A DNA stretch of 64,000 nt from Boswellia sacra (GCA_013180625.2 SNVD02006965.1:210999-274998); one strand, 5' to 3'. Positions 1 through 13,130 are shown, numbered from the stretch's first letter. A program made the numbers and translations. Notes: a model not told the origin generated them from the sequence alone.

Positions 1-84
1 TCTTAAATGTGATTCAATGTGATGAGTTTTACAAAATTTTGAAATTTAAAAATTCAAAGATGAAGGGGGAGATTGCAATTTTGT
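1..84 (+). mobile_element. 3' internal end of a copia-like retrotransposon with polypurine tract
   Basis: A polypurine tract (GAAGGGGGAGA, 62-72) ends in the GGGGGAGATTG form usual just before the 3' LTR of plant Ty1/copia elements. No coding sequence is visible in these bases, and the rest of the element lies before the window. The LTR that should follow appears to be replaced by unrelated sequence within a few bases. The call rests on the tract alone. Confidence 0.3.
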
Positions 85-91
85 TATCTTA

Positions 92-370
92 GACTACAAC
101 AAAAGAGGGTTTTAATGACTTAAAAATTATGTCGTTAAAAGTATACAACGACAAATGTTGATATGCCGTTGATCCATGAGGCATCGAAAGTTATTTACTT
201 TCAATGTCAAAAATTTAATGCCATTAGGTATGCCTTTACAAGGATTAAATAGCAAAAAGAATTTGTTGTTGATAGTTTTTAATAACAATTATGGTCCACC
301 GTTAAAAGTAGAATAATATATTTCTAAAAAACTTTAATAGCGAAAGTAAATTTGCTGTAATAATTTAAAA
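92..370. mobile_element. CACTA-like (En/Spm) element end, degraded
   Basis: The stretch starts with GACTACAACAAAAGAGGG, close to the CACTACAA terminus of plant CACTA elements. Repeated short motifs follow (GTCGTTAAAAG near 130, CCGTTAAAAGTAG near 300), resembling CACTA subterminal repeats. No transposase, matching second end or 3-bp target duplication was found, so this is a remnant or a coincidental resemblance. Confidence 0.35.
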
Positions 371-751
371 TGGTATAATTTCAATTGCTATCTTATATTA
401 ATTATTTGTATATCAATATTAAAATGATTATTTATCAGTCAAAATTTAAGTATAATTTTATTTAAATAAATAGATATTTGCACCTCGTACCATCCTACAT
501 AATATTGTTAGGGATTTTGGTTTAAAGCCTCTCACATTCCTGTTTCATTGTCATTGCTAACCTCAAGTGCAAAATCAATCTTCAAATCCCGGGTTTGTTA
601 TATCTAAGATTTTAGCTTTCAACAAAAGCTTCTAAGCTCATATCACAATCGAGACAGGCTTAACCAATTGAGATAGAAACTTAGTCACATGAGACAACAC
701 TAGAGGAATCTTATGTGCATGTATCTTAAAAAGCCAATCCCCAATCTTGAA

Positions 752-1177
752 GGCTCTTAAGCTAATGCTTCTCAATGCTCACAAGAAGAAACCAATTCAC
801 AATCTCCACATCAACATTTATCACATAAAGAATCTTCTTTAGATTCAACAATCAAGTCTTCTAATTCTCCACATGCAGCACCACCTCAACCTTCTCAGAT
901 TCAAACTGAAGAAGTCTTTATTACAACTACTCCTAATGCTAATACAACTCAAGCTGAAGCTACTGAATTCTTGCTAGTTATGTCTAACAAACCTGAGACG
1001 AGTACTAAAAAGAGAGTAAGAGAAATTCAGGAAATAGTTGATGCTATTACATTTTTCTCTCTCGAGGCTTCAGAACAGCAAATACCTTCCCCATCCTCCA
1101 AGTTTAAGACTAATACTAATAGAAGAGGCAAGCCTTTGGTTGCAAAAAGGATTTTTGAGGAGGTCTCGCAGGAATAA
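752..1177 (+). pseudogene. Retrotransposon 3' accessory reading frame (unidentified)
   Basis: A frame open from 752 to the stop at 1175-1177 encodes a Ser/Thr/Gln/Pro-rich stretch and then a basic C-terminus. The first ATG in frame is at 971, so the upstream part has no start of its own and is probably the tail of a broken ORF. It sits just upstream of a polypurine tract (1542-1551) and an LTR, where SIRE-like copia elements carry extra or env-like reading frames. I recognise no domain, and the assignment rests on position. Confidence 0.35.
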
Positions 1178-1552
1178 AAAATGACCAACTTTGGCACTTT
1201 ATGAGAAAAAAGGGGAGAGTAGAAAGATTGATGCAAGGGGGCATAGAAAAGGAGAGTAGAATATATTTTTGTTTTTGTTGATTGCATTAAGAGGGAGAAC
1301 ATACTTGAAGTTGTTTTTGCTTAATGTTGCTTACTTTTGATATTTGCTGAACTTTTGTTTTCTGTGTGTTTTGAACCTTTGATAAACTTTGTAGTAACTA
1401 CAAATTCTATTTGTAGTGTGTTAATGTTTTTAGTTTACAAGTTATTATTACTACACTTTATGTAGTTATTTCAGTTATAACTTGTTTTCTGTAGGTTTAT
1501 ATTTTGTTTTGGTTATTGTGTGTTTTTCTCATAAAATGCCACAGCGGGAGAT

Positions 1553-2340
1553 TGTTAGGATCATGCCATATGTCAGCTTATGTGGCATGCTAAGTTGGCT
1601 ATTTTTGAGAAAAGCAAGAAAACTAGAAACTGTTTACTATTTTGAGTATTTCCTATTTAACTATCTTCAGTTAGGAAAGATGTTGCTATCTATTGTTTCC
1701 AGAACTAGTTTTCAAATTTGGAAAGTTTTTAATTTAACTTAGCTTTAGGAAAGGATGTTTATTATATTTCATTATTGATTATCCTAAAGTAAGATTGCTT
1801 TCCTAGATTTTGTTGTATGCATGTTTTAGAAAGAAATCAAGGAATCCTTATGTTATGAGGAGAAGCTGGACGTGCTATATAAAGTGAAGCATTAATATGT
1901 TCAGTTTAGTTACTTTTGGCAAGCTATTTTTGAGAGTTGTTTAAGAGTGTTTCATTACTTTTTTAGCTTGCGTTTATATCTTGTCTTCAAGAGTGTTGTA
2001 CTCAAGCAGACTTGAGTCACTCACTAAGGGAAGTTGTAATCTGTTAAGAAGGGTCTTAATAGAGGGTAATGACGTACAACAAGGTAAGGGAGTTGATTCA
2101 CTAGAGCTAGAGTTCTTGGAAGGAACATTGGTTACAAATAAAAAAGAGAGAGGGGTTCTCTACTACTGTAAATCTAAATAGTTTCTAAGCCTGAATAACT
2201 CAGTGATTTGCAGTTTGGTTGCCTGTGGATGTAAGTTGGTTTATAAACGAACCACGTAAAATTTATTGCACATTTTTTACTTTCTTGTTAGTTATGTTTT
2301 ATTTAACTACATGTGTGCTTGTTTGGCATAACTGCTTCAG
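1553..2340 (+). mobile_element. LTR of a SIRE-like copia element (3' LTR or solo remnant)
   Basis: The LTR starts TGTTAGG directly after a polypurine tract (ACAGCGGGAGAT, 1541-1552). A TATA-like TATATAAAG lies near 1875. The U5 side contains GGATGTAAGTTGGTT and GAACCACGTAAAATT (about 2225-2260), which also occur in the two 929-bp copia LTRs at 21742-22670 and 25630-26558, so these belong to one superfamily. The 3' edge is estimated, because no clear CA terminus or target duplication could be fixed. Confidence 0.5.
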
Positions 2341-5271
2341 TAGCCTCAAAACTTACAAATTATATAGAAAATCTAAACTAATCAGATTTATTAAAATCAA
2401 TAATTCAGTAATAGATAAAATATTTATTAAAGATTAAAAATACATGAAGAAAATTATTATTGGTTTTATTAAAATATTGTTAAATTAATTTATTTTTAAA
2501 GTAAATGAACAATAAAAATATATAAATTATTTATTAACAATTTACAAAATTTCCAGAAAAAGATTGTTGGTTAACCACCGTTGACAATCACCGGCGTTCA
2601 ATAAAGGTACCTGTGGATGTCATCGCTGACTCTGTTGGATTCGTCGTTCGATGATCTATCTGCTCATCCAAGTCTTATCATTGATTGTCTTCCCCTTTAG
2701 CAGCATGCGACTGATATTGTTTTAGATCCACGGATAAACTAAGCTTCTGATGGTAAACGAAATAGCCAAGCCAATGATACCACCACTAATGGGTTGATCA
2801 CTGATTGATGATCATCATGGTACTGACGGTGATGTAGGACATGCGGGTGTGCTAGCGATCACCGGTGACGCATTCTGGAAACTTTTTTTTTCAAATTTTG
2901 TAATTTTTTTATTTTTGAAAAATATAAAATTTTTTTATTTTTTTGTAAAAAATAAATTAATAAATTATATTTATAAGTATTTTGTTAATTATTTATAAAA
3001 TAATTTAATCAATTATTTGAATAAAGTTAGTTTTGGACACATATAAAATATACAAGGTTATATTAGTAATTTTATGGATTATTCGTAAGAAAAATAGTTT
3101 TCCTCCCAAAGTTGAGTGGAAACCCAACTATCAAAGTTTTAGGAATTAGGATTGTTGGCAATCCTCTTTCCTAAGACTTTTAATCAAACTAAACAAATGA
3201 CTTGAATTTCCTTAGGAAAATTGTTTCGTTTCCCCCCTGAATTAATGCCATCGAACACCCCCTAAGTGTAAAGGAGATAACTTAGACATAAGTATCATAA
3301 GTTGTAAGGTTGAATTTGAAGACCAATAGCCTCTCACTATCCCACACATACATTGCTAGGTGGAGTCGGTCAAACCATCACATACATTTAGTTGCCTAAT
3401 CAAATGCAAGTTCCAATTATTCAAAATTTAACACTAAGAAACTAATTTCATGGAAAACAACATCAGTAGTTAATAGAAACGTATTAATTGTACTAAATTT
3501 GATATTTTATCATAATTATACTTCAATAATTAATAAAAACATATTAACAATGCTAAATTTGATTTTCATGGCACATTAAAGACTTGAAAGATATAACTTA
3601 GTGATATTGATTTTTAAATTTCTTGGTTGGAACTAGCTAAAAATTCAAAATTAAATTCTTTTTATTGGTAGCTAGGTTTTGACTATTTATCAAATACATG
3701 ACCCTGTAATTTTGAGTAAGGTATCACTTCAAGCAAAAAAAAAAAAAAAAAAGGCAGGCTTTCTATAAATTAAGTAATAAGAGTCCACAATTCATCAACT
3801 TGAAGAAAAATAAAGTCCTAGATTCCCCCATATGTTAGGTGATTGTTCCATTAATCTTTTGTTTTTTCCTTTTCTAAGTTAATATTTTTCAATGATATTG
3901 GGAACTTGCACTAAGCTAGACAAAAATAAAGTTGGTTCGATCTCATTTTAATGCTTGTCAAGCCATAATCTATAGTCTCAATAAGTTCTACAGTCTCCAA
4001 ATGGATCTAACCTTTCAGTCAACAAAATAACCTACCTGTACTATACATGAAATACTAACTACATATATCACATTATTGTTCAATATATAATGTAATGTTA
4101 CCCAAGAAATAAGTAAAATCATTTATCAGTATTTTATGTTCTTTTCCATGACACTTACTCTAGTCAACAAACCACACTGAATTTTTTTTTGAATTACTCA
4201 AGCAAAAAACAAAGAGAACATGTGTGCAAACAACTCCAAAAATCAACTTAGAAATATCCACAATCCAAAGCTTTAGTTACACTATTGATTAACTCAAGTA
4301 ATCCAAAAAGATGTTACACTTACATGTACATCATAACAAATGAAACCAGAAAAAAGGATAAATAGCAAAAGAAAATGACTTATGTAAATCAAATATTAAT
4401 TATCAACAATTCTTATGAATCAAATTTTAGTTTATGAGGTTGTACTAGTATAGTGAGTCCCATTGATCCTTAGATGAAATTAGTTGAGATTAATTAGTCT
4501 TATGAGTCATGACAAGTGATGCAAAAATCTAGAAAGTATTTACTCAAACAAGTAATAAGGTAATAAGTGAAGTATCATTCCCATGAGGGTTGTTTACTTG
4601 CTAAGTACCAAAGTGAATCTAACACTAATTTTATTTCACAAATTTGAAATCAATGTTGAGGCTAAATATAAGATACAATTAAATGACTGAAAACTAAATT
4701 CAACAAGGAAAATTTGTACTAAAAAAATTGGTAAATACTATTAGGGCATATGATTTCACTATGACTAATCCAAATTAACTCGTTAAAATCTTGTTATCTA
4801 TGAATCATCATTCATATTGCCAATTGAAATTCCCTAGCCTATTTAATATTCTTTCTCAAGATACACTGAGCACACTAACATCTCCATATCTCTATAAGAA
4901 TCTAAATACACACGAGCTTATTAAGTTTAAAGGAATTTCACATAATAATTCTAAAAAACCATGCAACATATCTTTGCCCTCATGTAGATTATTACATTCA
5001 TCACAAGAAGCATCATTATATATCTCCTCTCAGTCTCAATATAATCATCAAATATTTTGAATAGTGATCAAGCATTTCAAAGCACTAAGCACAATAATGA
5101 ATACTCAACATGAAATGGCAAACATTGCATAACATAGATTTTTGCAATTAAAATTTCATAGTCAAGCTGCATCACATCCCTAGCTATGAAAATTAGTTCA
5201 TAATGTTATAATCAAAAGCTATATACATTAATCTAAATATTTAAGAAGAAAAGAAGAACTATAAAAAATTG
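2341..5271. other. Intergenic, AT-rich; no gene recognised
   Basis: No convincing coding region is seen. The stretch is mostly AT-rich with short unsupported ORFs, and a run of 18 A residues lies near 3737-3754. A moderately GC-rich patch at 2570-2880 has no recognisable product. Confidence 0.5.
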
Positions 5272-6523
5272 GGGATATTTGCATTTTCCACCCTAAGGTT
5301 AAGCAAAAATAAAAGTCCCCCTCATGAGAGATCAAATATTACAAATTGCGCTTTAGATGTCACCAGAAAGTTGATTTGGCGAGTTAAAACTATGAAATTT
5401 CTATATTGCCCCTAATCACTTCAAATAATATAAATTAAATAAAAAAGTATATTAAATTATTAAATAATAATTTCAATTGTAAATTATTATAAAAAATTAA
5501 AAAAAAAACTCATCTTCCTCAACTCTAACCTAGCTCTTCTCCTACCTTTCCCACATCCCTCCCATCACCATCAGTGAATGGTAGGAAAATCAGCTTTCAA
5601 ATTGCCAAAGGTTTGGCTTGTGGGGTCTCAAAGTAACTATATTGGAACCCGAAATGATCCCTGAGGAGTTGATAGGAAAGTTGGACTCTCTGATTATGAT
5701 AGTGTAGTCACCATCAAAGAAAAGAACTCCATATTTGATGGGCTTGTAGTAGCGAGTTTGACGGTGAGTGAGCTTGAGGGCAAGGTTAGGTTAGGATTTG
5801 TTAGCATATTTCCATTGTTGCAGATCTCGAAGAGGAAACTACGGAAGACAAAGAAGAGGTATTGACTTTGGACCAGGACGAGGAGAGGCCGGAGTAATGG
5901 TCAGAGTGAAAGTTGGAGAGGAAGCAGGAGATGGAGGAGGAGGCATGCAGAAGGTGTCGCTAAGTGCTTTAGGTGATTAGATTTCATCTAGCAACATGTT
6001 ATATAGGTTTTGGTAGTGTGTTGTTACTTTTTGATTTTGATATGAGGCATTCTTGGTCAATGATTACATATGACAATCCTCATTTCTTTTCTCTTAATTA
6101 TGGGTTTGAGATTTTGATTATATTGATTTGTTCTTGGATTTGATTTTGGGTGAGTGTGATTCGATTGGGATTTTGTTTTTGGATAGTGTTTGTTTGATGA
6201 GAAAGGAAAGGAAAATGGATATGGGGCAGGAATGATGAAGTTGAATAACAGCCGCTAGTGTTTGATGAAGATGAAGATAACTTTTTGATGTATAGTAGCC
6301 ATCGATGTTTAAACTCTTTTATTATTTTATTTATATTATTATTTTATTATATTTTGATTATCAATTTAACTTTTACAATTTTGTTAGTAGCTTACAATTT
6401 TACCCTTTTTATTCAGTACTACCTCAGCTTTCTGGTGACATCTAAGGGGCAATTTGCAATATTTGATGTCTTAGGTGGGACTTTTATTATCACTTAACCT
6501 CAGGGGGGAAATGTAAGTATCTC
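5272..6523. mobile_element. Non-autonomous Mutator-like element (MULE)
   Basis: Terminal inverted repeats of about 105 bp face each other. The left arm (5272-5376) begins GGGATATTTGCATTTTCC, and the reverse complement of the right arm begins GAGATACTTACATTTCC. Both continue with matching blocks around AGGTTAAG, AATAAAAGTCCC, CAAATATT and TTAGATGTCACCAGAAAG. The element is flanked by the perfect direct repeat TAAAAAATTG (5262-5271 and 6524-6533), matching the 9-10 bp target duplications of MULEs. No transposase is present. The interior has a protein-like stretch on the minus strand (5600-5960), so it may be a Pack-MULE. Confidence 0.85.
5600..5960 (-). pseudogene. Possible captured gene fragment inside the MULE
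   Basis: One minus-strand frame reads a Pro/Ser/Thr-rich segment (starting PPPPSPASSPTF) followed by a hydrophilic segment containing [20 protein letters not shown] and [16 protein letters not shown], with only two internal stops (TAG near 5834, TAA near 5797). Composition is more gene-like and GC-richer than the flanks. I cannot name the parent gene. MULEs often carry host-gene pieces, which makes capture a reasonable inference. There is no start codon or full-length product. Confidence 0.35.
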
Positions 6524-6533
6524 TAAAAAATTG

Positions 6534-7899
6534 TATTGCAGATCTGGATGCTTCACTTTCCTGCTTCCAACTTTAGCCTCATTCTCCTATTGCTTTTTGC
6601 CTAAAAAATGTTCTCTGTAACTCCACTTTAGTTTCTTGCATGAATCAAGACTCTCTTCTTTGGTTTAGATATATGTATTTTATTTTAAATGATGGGTAGA
6701 TTCCTTGTGAAAAGTAGTGGGGAACAATCTGACTTCTTAAGCTTGTAACTCATTGCTTAAGGTGCACACTTTCATTGGGCAGTGCAATGACAAGTAACAC
6801 CTGCTCTTTTCCTTTGCATGGCAACTTATTATATTTGGATTTCAACATGTTTTAATGTACATTAAGTACACTAATGATCCCCAAATATGTGCCTTAACCC
6901 TTCCCCCTCAATTGGTGACATTTTGTACAAGTGACATCATTATTGTGTAGAATACATTAGTGAGTCACTAGCATTGAAATGATCGTATTGTACACAATTC
7001 ATATTCATGAACCATAAAATTCTCCTGAAAGATGACTTCCATAATTTTTTAATCGTGTATGGCTTATCATTTGGTTCATTGTAGATTAGTATAGTTAAAT
7101 TTGAGAAGTTGACTAATGGGCAAAGGTGAAATATAACTGATTTTTCTCTTGTTTTGCTCTAATTGTTTCTAATTGACATCTTTAACTGAAGAAGCTAAAA
7201 ACAAAACAAGATAACCTCAAATCACAAGTTTAACTTGAAAACACAATATTAAACCAAGAAAAGAGGTATTAAAATATGTGTATTTCATGAGTTATCAACA
7301 AGCCTTGAATCCATTGAATAGTATTTTTATGAAACTGTTTCAATATTGTCATTCAACTCAAACTTGTTATTGTTATATATTTATTTCAAAAAATACATAA
7401 GTTGAGCTATTAATAAATAGGCCTAATAGCAATTTTATTTTAGGCCTATTTAATAAATTAGAAGTGGGCCTAATGTTATAAACTGTCATAAGGCTTATAA
7501 CAGTAGAAATTTGAAGAGATCAAAGCATAATGTACATTCATGTAGATTAAGTAGTCAAACTTAACTGCATATTATTATGGCATGTTTTGACGTTAAGGAT
7601 AAGGGAGCAACATTAATATTTTCATAGTACAAATAGCTTGGTCATGACTCCACTTGAGATACCCATTCCCATCCTATTCAACCTCTTTTACTTTTACCTT
7701 CAAACACTAGAGAAATTTTATTTTCATTGGTTGTTCTATATTTTGGAGAAGAGTGCACCTTGATAGAAAATTCATTGCTATTGAAGCCTGAAGGTCAAAT
7801 TGCTGTTAACCTGAATTGCATTGGAATAAGTTTTCTTGAGGGGCGAAATTTGGTCTTTAAGCCAGTGCATCATTGGATTCTTTGGCATTGATCTATTAT
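6534..7899. other. Intergenic, no gene recognised
   Basis: AT-rich sequence with scattered short ORFs and no recognisable domain, RNA gene or TE end. Confidence 0.5.
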
Positions 7900-8170
7900 G
7901 ATTTTGTATTGTTCATCAGAGGTATTATTCATTGTGGCATTGTGCGTCTGAGCTACTACTCATCAATAGCATTGCTCGTGATTGACTTCATAGACATTGT
8001 TCGCATACTATTCATTGACATACATATGATATTGTTCATAATTACCGTAGTGGCTTCACCATTCAATATCAATGTAGCATCTTTACTATTCATCATCACT
8101 TTAGCAACTTCATTGTTCACCACTATGGTAGCAGTTTCACTATTTGAATCACACTATAGCAAAGTCTTAT
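7900..8170 (+). repeat. Degenerate tandem repeat built on ATTGTTCATCA-like motif
   Basis: Variants of ATTGTTCAT(C/A) recur about every 25-40 bp (for example 7908, 7927, 7952, 8007, 8031, 8085, 8115). The repeat keeps one frame open (7873-8220, 115 codons, very hydrophobic), but codon content follows the repeat, so I do not call a gene. Similar TGTTCAT-rich repeats are familiar from the noncoding parts of plant LTR retrotransposons. Confidence 0.45.
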
Positions 8171-8689
8171 TCATTCATCTCATAGCAAAACACTTTTCTT
8201 TGGAGTTGGTTTTTAGATAGCTAATGTCATGTTCTTGAGTTGTTTTTCAATCAAGTTTTAGGCTTTTTTTGTTACCTAATTTGAATGGTTAATTAGGTGA
8301 TAACTTTTGGTTGTTTTACTAACATCTTGGTTGAGATTTGATTTATTTACAGTAATCCAAATACCAACTTTTCTTAACTAAGATGAGGTTGCCTTGGTTG
8401 TTGCAAAATCACTTCTTGACATCTCAAAAATTGAGCCTTGTGTTTGACACACTAGACATAATAACCTTGCAAGTTATCTTATAATTAAAAAACCTTCTAA
8501 ACTGACAAAAGCGGTGTCACAAACATTAAAAGAGTGGGAAAAGACATTGTAAGAACGGAAAAAGATGAATAGGGTTTGTTGCCACACCATACTGAGCACT
8601 CTTTCAGATAAGTTCTATAATATGTAATGTTGTTATAAAATTGCACATGAAATATAAGTCTTAAGAAAAAATATATCATATAGGATGTT

Positions 8690-10345
8690 GGTTCTTAAAA
8701 GCATGTTACAGGAAATTTCCTAGACTACAAGATAATGAAAAAAAAGATGTGATCTCTCAAATACATGACTATCACATGTTAATAAAATGATCTTAAAACT
8801 AAAGATGTTGAACTTCAAAAGCATTTGTAGCATGGTGTTTAGTTGAAAAATTACCTAACTTTTAGAGAGAATATAAAATAGCATGAAACAGAAGAGAAAA
8901 CAAATGAATCTTGAAGACGATAACATCAGTATTATAATTAAGGAGCAAAATAGAAATAGGGATAAAGCTGAAATGCCAAGGAAATGAATCTAAGGTCTAC
9001 ATAGTAGAGAACATTTGTAAAACTCCTCAAAAGAAGTCACAACACTCTAAACCCTATAGTAAGAACTTTGTCAATAAAAAGAATCTCGGCTTTAAGAAGA
9101 AAGGGCAACACTTTATTTGTGGAAAACTTGGTCATTATACCAACTAATGCAGAAGTAGACTCTAAAATAAGAATAATAATAGAAAAGAGACGAAAATCCT
9201 TCTAAGGCCAATTTGGCTAAAGGAGAAGAAATTAAACCCACTATTGTGGGCATAAGATTAATATGGTAGATGCTGAAAACAAAAAAATGGATAATCAATT
9301 CTGAAGCTACCAAAAATATATATGGTAAAAGAAATCAGTTTTATGACCATACTTTAGTGGGAGAATGAGAAAAACGAGTTTATCTTAGTGACTCTTGATC
9401 CGCTCTAGTTTTGGGCAAGGAAAGGTTCTTATTGGAGTTACTTCTCGTAAAATCCTCTCACTGAGTAATGTATTACATGTGCCAATATTAGATATAATCA
9501 TGCTTCTGTGTTTATACTTGGGAAAGTCGAGTTAAATGTGCCCTCTGATAGTGACAAGATTTTAATTTCAAAGAATGAGGTTTTTATTGGGAAAGGATAT
9601 TGTAAGGTTGAACTCTTCAAAATAAATGTATTGAATATGATAATCAATGAAAACACATATTCTTCTTTTGCTTCTATTATTGACTATGTTGATTTGTGGC
9701 ATAAAATATTAGGTCATGTGAATGTTTCTTATATTAAGAAAATGTATGATTGTCAATGAAAAAGCATAGATTTCTTCTACTTATATTATTGACTTTATTG
9801 ATTTGTGGCATGAAGACTAAGTTATGTGAAGATTTCTTATATTAAGAAAATGTATGATTGTGGCTTATTATCTGCTTTGAATTTTTAATGTTGAAAAATG
9901 TGATGTTTATGTAGATTCTAAGTCTACAAAGAAAACTTGTGAATAGAGAAACTAAATCACTTAGTTTAATTCATAGTGATTTGGGAGACTCAAAACATAC
10001 CATGACTAAAAGGGATAGTAGGTTTTACATAACTTTTATAGATGATTTTTCTAGATATACTAAGATATATCTTTTGAAAAACAAAGATGAAACATTTGAT
10101 GTGTTCTTAATCTATAAAATGAAGTTGAAAATCAATTTAATAAGAAAATCAAAAGATTAAGAATAGATAGAGGAGGCGAGTATTAATTAATCTTTCTAAT
10201 GAGTGTTGTGAGAATTATGGAATAATCATGAAAAAACGCCTCCTTATTCACCTAAATCAAATGGAGTTACTGAAAGGAGAAATAAAACTCTTAAAGAAAT
10301 GATGAATATATTATTAATAGGCTTTGAGGTTCCATCTAATTTGTA
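8690..10345 (+). pseudogene. Ty1/copia gag-pol remnant (gag, zinc knuckle, GAG-pre-integrase, integrase)
   Basis: Order along the strand is: a gag-like segment (VAWCLVEKLPN near 8830, then an Asn/Glu/Lys-rich tail); a CCHC-type zinc knuckle (CGKLGHYTN near 9120); a GAG-pre-integrase domain (about 9508-9759, with LWHKILGHVN); and the integrase core (about 9939-10330, with SLIHSDLGD, FIDDFSRY, DRGGEY and NGVTERRNK-like residues). Frames change several times and stops are frequent. Reverse transcriptase and RNase H are absent, because the copy ends abruptly at about 10345 where an oppositely oriented MuDR remnant starts. This is clearly an old, dead copy. Confidence 0.8.
9644..9860 (+). repeat. 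109-bp tandem duplication within the copia integrase region
   Basis: Bases 9644-9752 and 9753-9860 are imperfect direct copies. Each runs from TCAATGAAAA through GATTTGTGGCAT to TATTAAGAAAATGTATGATTG. The duplication repeats the GAG-pre-integrase LWHK segment and adds to the frame damage. Confidence 0.85.
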
Positions 10346-12637
10346 ATTCTGAGTTAACAAATAACTGTCGACGCTCATAGAACCAGTGTTGTAAGTTAGC
10401 TCGATAATAATCTGCTGACAATGTAACCGGAAGGAATCACGCATGTTGTAAGCATTTGTTCATCGACTCAGCTATATTTGTTGTCATGATGTTATACTGC
10501 CGGCCATGAAACTGTGAACGTGCCCATTTTTCGACTCCAATCTCTTGAAGATAAGTTGCTGCTGCAGGCATATACGATTCAATTTATCGCATATGATAGT
10601 TGAAATCAGCACACTGATATGTCCTTGCAGCTTGGAAGTATATATCCAACAAAGTCTTGTCCTTGAACGTGGCCTTCAAGTTACCCTTCAGATGATGCAT
10701 GCACAATCCATGCAGTGCATGAGGAAAAACTTCTACAGCAGCTTGTTCAATGCTACGATGATGGTAAAAAATAAAAACAAAATCTCTGACGTTTCGTACA
10801 ACATGTCATACAACTGTCTCATGAACTAGTTCCACGAGTCATCATTTTCAGAATGCCCAACTCCAAATGCCAATGGGTATATTTGTTTATTTCCATCCAT
10901 ACAAGAAGCCAAAAACATTGTACCTTCATATTTCCCTTTCAAAAAGGATCTATCAACTGCGATAACTGGCCTAATTGATTATGCAAATCGAGCAATAGAG
11001 GTCCCCATACTCATGAAAAAGTATCCAAAATGGTTGTTGTCATCAATTTCTAAAGTCGTTTTGGTCCTCGAGTTTGCTTTCTCAATCATGTACATGTATT
11101 GAAGGAGTAGTGCGAATGATTCCTCATGAGATCCGTGAAGTTCTTGCAAAGCTGCCTCTTTTGTCTTCCATGCCTTGTTGTATGTGATATTAACACCTAA
11201 TGACTCCTGAACATCATATATAATATCCTTCGGACGATATATTCTCGATGCCTCAACGAATTTGCTTTTAATATGTCTGCCAATGACATGTGCAGTTGTC
11301 TGTTTGTGGTTTGGGTGAAGTTCGACTTTAGAGCATGTGTGATGGTTCTTATACTTTTTTGCTTGGAAGAAATGTGAATCGGCTACCTTTGTGGCACGTA
11401 AACGCCATTTACAAGATTTAGCACGGCATACAATCTCAAACCTTGATGCGTTGGAGTTCCTCACCTTGAATTGAAAGTTGTGTCTTAATGCCAAATTTGA
11501 TAACTTCTCACGAAGCTCCATTTTGCTGTTAAACATCTGCTCAACTGCAACCTCAATCCCATCAACTACAAATAATGAAGCATCATCGCCAACTGCGGAT
11601 GATGAATGCACAATAGGCAGCATCCACCTGAATGTGTTAGCCCAATGACTGTCATTCTCAGAGCCCAAATTGGTTTCTTCATTTATAGGATTTGTATCCA
11701 TTCTCGGCTCATTATTCGACACTAGATCTTCTTGATGTCCGTATAGTGGAGGAGTAGGTGCGGAGTGAATTGGAGAAGGAACGGTAAACAGTACATCTTG
11801 GTTCACATCATTCAAGATCTCCATCCGTTCATCATTATCAAAATATGAACCGTCCACATCCTGCCCATCAACAATAAAATCATTCAAACCCTCACCGAAA
11901 TCTTCAATACGAACAGTGCAATCATCATTCTCATCATCGCCATTCTCACTGCCATCATCATAATCTTCATCACCACCATTGTCATCATTAACATCATCAC
12001 TAGCATTATTAACATCAATATTACCTAAACTCTCAAACTCTCTAATGCTATTGAGATGACGTACTAATCTCGATGGCATCGACGGGGGCACCCCTTCCTC
12101 ATTTTCATCTAACACCCCAACTGACTTATGCTCTACATGTCCTAAATATTGCTCAAACTCAGTATCAACGTCATCATTGAATTGTGGTTGTGCACAAACA
12201 GGAGTGGACTCACTTAATTGGTTGCTTCCACTTGCTGAGCGAAACATAGAAGGATGAGAAGAACTTTGTCTCCTTCGTACTGCATCGGATCTTGACCTCT
12301 ATCTTCACTTCTTCCTATCTTCAACTTTGACAATTAATCGTGTATATCACTGTTGGTCCTCCAAACAATGTTGTATAAAAAAGCAAACATCTTTGTCAGT
12401 CTCAATAGGAGTCGGCATTGGCGGAACACCCTTAAAAGTAAATTGAACCTCTAAAGTCATGTTATGCTTACGAAGATCCCAACCCATTTCAGTACTAATA
12501 CAGTCAACCTACTCATTATAGGTAGCACACCTACGAATTATCAATGGCTTGGCCCTCCCACCAGTGTACAAATAACCACCATTCTCTTGCATAATCCAAG
12601 AACCATTGTATAGAATAAGGATGCAAAAAGTTTTCAT
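10346..12637 (-). pseudogene. MuDR/MULE transposase pseudogene
   Basis: From ATG at 12635-12637 a single frame runs to about 10980 with in-frame stops between 12270 and 12510. The longest clean part is 12247-10979 (422 codons). Domain order: an N-terminal segment with YTGGRAKPLIIRR; a long acidic Asp/Asn-rich linker (12130-11830); the MuDR DNA-binding domain with a Zn-binding pattern (GIEVAVEQMFNSKMELREKL through CRAKSCKWRLRA to NHHTCS, about 11580-11330); and the start of the MULE catalytic domain (PVIAVDRSFLKGKYEGTMF, after a stop at 10979). The C-terminal part reappears near 10500-10350 (IMTTNIAESMNKCLQ and YERRQLFVNSEL). Frameshifts and stops make it non-functional. The 3' end is cut at the junction with the copia remnant. 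Confidence 0.85.
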
Positions 12638-12659
12638 ATCCTGCATGATAGAGACAAAT

Positions 12660-13130
12660 CATATAAAGTTCGTGGACCAAAAATCATTACGAAATTGCTT
12701 AAATAGGTCAATAAAATAACAATTCTGCCCAAATGCTTTACATATCTCAACGGAATGCACTAGACACTCGACGCACAACACTCGACGAACCACACTCGAC
12801 ATACAAACTCGACTAAATACACATCCGGTAATCGACGTTGTCGACACTGTACTCGATGCACTAACTCGACACTTGACTGTAGACTCGATGAACCGCACTC
12901 GACACACAAACTCAACTAAATACACATCCGACAATCGACGCTGTTGACACTACACTCGTCGCACTAACTCGACACTCGACCGTAGACTTGACATAATCCC
13001 TCGATACTCGACATTACCCCTCGACATGTCGAGAGTAGATCCGACACATCGAGCGAAGTCGCTTGACAAATCGTGTCTTCTTATCCGTCGACTGCGATAC
13101 CAGATTTTCTCAACGAATTTACAGTTTCCA
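12660..13130. repeat. CTCGACACTCGAC-type repeats upstream of the MuDR remnant
   Basis: A dense run of CTCGAC/CTCGACAC variants (for example 12765-12800, 12840-12915, 12955-13030) lies between the transposase start and the outer end of the element. Local structure is semi-tandem: two versions of a roughly 110-bp segment containing ACTAAATACACATCCG occur (12812 and 12917). The same motif family appears at 30185-30780, 33600-33900 and 47825-48060. Confidence 0.75.

Noticed and set aside
7873..8220. 115-aa hydrophobic ORF as a membrane protein gene
   Set aside because: The frame stays open because of the repeated ATTGTTCAT-like motif; no conserved domain, start context or homologue recognised.
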